A stretch of 64,000 nt of DNA from Streptococcus oralis (GTDB taxonomy: Bacteria; Bacillota; Bacilli; Lactobacillales; Streptococcaceae), in the NCBI RefSeq assembly GCF_024399415.1, contig NZ_CP029257.1:1325501-1389500 (forward strand), read 5' to 3'. Every line of letters starts with the position of its first letter. Position 1 is the stretch's first letter. The notes under the pieces are model-generated. The model was given only the letters and a program-made list of their open reading frames with translations, did not search any database and had not been told where the DNA came from. The position numbers were made by a program, and so were the translations under genes. Positions 62,693 to 64,000 of the stretch are shown here, in pieces.

Positions 62693-64000
62693 TTATTTAA
62701 TTGCGCGTGATTGCAAACCTTCTTCTTCCAAGAAGAGACGGAATGGTACGAGTTCTTCTGCTTCGTATTTTTCCTTGAAGGCTTTGATTGCTTCTTCTGA
62801 GTGAAGTTTTGGATCCAATTCAAGTACTTCTACTGGAAGTGGACGGTGTTGAGAGATGCGAGCATCGATAACAACAGTTTTACCTTCTTTGCTCAATTTA
62901 ACAGCTTCTGCAACAACTGCATCGATGTCTTCGATACGGTCAACTGTAAATCCAACAGCTCCTTGAGCTTCAGCGATTTTCGCATAGTCAGCATTAGGGA
63001 AGTCACAACCAAACAAGTGTTTGTTTGTGTCTTCGTATTTGTCCTTGATGAAGGCATATTTACCATTTGAGAAGACAACGTTGATAACTGGAAGGTCGTA
63101 TTGAACGTTTGTGATAACGTCTGGGTAGCACATGTTGAATGCACCGTCACCCATGATGTTCCATACTTGGCGATCAGGATTGTCTTTCTTAGCAGCGATA
63201 CCACCAGGAAGGGCAATACCCATTGTCGCAAAGAGTGGAGATGTACGCCACATGTTCTTAGGTGTCATGTGAAGGTGACGAGTAGATGTTTGAGTAGTGT
63301 CACCTACGTCGATTGAGTAGATAGCGTCTTGGTCAGCATGTTTGTTGATTGCATTGTAAACTTGATACAATTGCAATTCACCCTCGGTTTTACCTTCGAG
63401 TTTGTTCATGTAATCACGCCAGTTTTGGTTGTTCTTCACGTTTGCACGCCACCATGGAGTAGACTCAACTGGGTTTACTTTATCAAGGATAGCTTTCGCT
63501 GCTTGACCTGCGTCACCAAGGATAGAAGCGTCAAGGGCATGACGTTTACCAAGTTTGTAAGGGTCGATATCGACTTGGATGAATTTTTCAGTGTTCTTGA
63601 AGGCTTCGTAAACTTCAGCAAATGGGAAGTTTGAACCAAGGAAAAGAACTGTGTCTGCTTCAAAGACTACTTCGTTGGCTGGTTTCCAACCAACACGGTA
63701 AGCAGAACCTGTCAAACCTTCGTAGTTCCATTCAAAGGCTTCAAAGTTTTTACCAGTTGTGATGATTGGTGCTTTGATTTTACGTGACAATTCAGTAATG
63801 ACTTCACCAGCTTTAACACCACCGTAACCAGCGTAGATAACTGGGCGTTCAGCATTGTTCAAGATTTCAACTGCTTTGTCAATTTCAACTTCGTTCAAAG
63901 CAGGAGCGATGAATGAACGTTCGTATGAACCTGAACCATAGTATGAGTTTTCGTCGATTTCTTGGAAACCGAAGTTTACTGGAATTTCAACAACAGCTGG
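62693..64000 (-). CDS. spxB: SpxB, pyruvate oxidase, 3' part, runs off window
   Basis: Thiamine-diphosphate and FAD enzyme that converts pyruvate, phosphate and oxygen to acetyl phosphate, CO2 and hydrogen peroxide, the main source of the peroxide by which Mitis-group streptococci inhibit competitors. 435 codons are present and the open frame continues to the window edge, so the N-terminal pyrimidine-binding domain is missing. Visible: the FAD/central domain ([25 protein letters not shown] to [22 protein letters not shown]) and the ThDP-binding motif GDGAFNM with the N-x-x-Y continuation ([23 protein letters not shown]). Ends with a terminator. Confidence 0.97.
   Translation of the reverse strand, partial: PAVVEIPVNFGFQEIDENSYYGSGSYERSFIAPALNEVEIDKAVEILNNAERPVIYAGYGGVKAGEVITELSRKIKAPIITTGKNFEAFEWNYEGLTGSAYRVGWKPANEVVFEADTVLFLGSNFPFAEVYEAFKNTEKFIQVDIDPYKLGKRHALDASILGDAGQAAKAILDKVNPVESTPWWRANVKNNQNWRDYMNKLEGKTEGELQLYQVYNAINKHADQDAIYSIDVGDTTQTSTRHLHMTPKNMWRTSPLFATMGIALPGGIAAKKDNPDRQVWNIMGDGAFNMCYPDVITNVQYDLPVINVVFSNGKYAFIKDKYEDTNKHLFGCDFPNADYAKIAEAQGAVGFTVDRIEDIDAVVAEAVKLSKEGKTVVIDARISQHRPLPVEVLELDPKLHSEEAIKAFKEKYEAEELVPFRLFLEEEGLQSRAIK

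Overview
The window is chromosomal DNA of a viridans streptococcus of the Mitis group, most likely Streptococcus oralis or a close relative. The base composition is low-GC. Housekeeping gene content and order match what is known of pneumococcus: rodA beside a DinG-type nuclease/helicase, folD to clpE, metK, prfB-ftsE-ftsX, livJHMGF, clpP, upp, comEB, manA and spxB. To this are added genes typical of oral commensals: a GH70 glucosyltransferase next to an rgg regulator (the S. oralis gtfR arrangement), and large YSIRK/LPXTG wall-anchored glycosidases. I see no tRNA, rRNA, CRISPR array, prophage or intact insertion sequence.

Layout. 1-3.2 kb: 5' part of gtfR (cut by the window edge) and its rgg regulator. 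3.5-8.9 kb: DJ-1-like protein, rodA, a DnaQ-DinG helicase and an NAD(P)H-hydrate dehydratase. 9-21.3 kb: two huge wall-anchored exoglycosidases, a GH84 beta-N-acetylglucosaminidase and the GH2 beta-galactosidase BgaA, which share an N-terminal export module and a 37-residue C-terminal repeat. 21.6-30.8 kb: HAD phosphatase, folD, a polar amino acid ABC transporter, clpE under a CtsR box, a WYL-regulator/GyrI-like pair and small conserved genes. 30.8-42.1 kb: metK under an SMK-box (SAM-III) riboswitch, a von Willebrand A wall protein, a DEAD-box helicase, a glucose-family PTS EIICBA, ftsEX, prfB with its programmed +1 frameshift, and a CBS-ACT protein. 42.3-45.7 kb: a three-gene operon encoding a winged-helix/nucleotidyltransferase/kinase fusion, a 61-residue membrane protein and an NCS1 permease. 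45.9-50.5 kb: the branched-chain amino acid ABC operon behind a CodY box. 50.6-64 kb: ylbG, clpP, upp, comEB, a TetR/DegV divergent pair, a flavoprotein, a Nudix protein, a TipA-like MerR regulator, an NSS transporter with an attenuator-like leader, manA, a 6-phospho-beta-glucosidase, a SemiSWEET, a LapA-domain protein, a VOC protein and most of spxB.

How it fits together. The wall glycosidases, PTS, GH1 enzyme and manA feed sugars stripped from host glycans or diet into the cell, and cre-like operators sit at three of these loci. Stress proteolysis (clpE, clpP) is tied together by CtsR boxes, amino acid uptake by CodY, and methionine metabolism by a SAM riboswitch. The most unusual item is the kinase/cytidylyltransferase fusion operon: its consensus promoter carries a perfect 16-bp palindrome over the -10 box, which suggests that the fused winged helix regulates its own operon. 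A second candidate is the conserved-looking leader hairpin before the NSS transporter. Many promoters are of the extended -10 type (TGnTATAAT), and several of them start inside the U-tract of the preceding gene's terminator.
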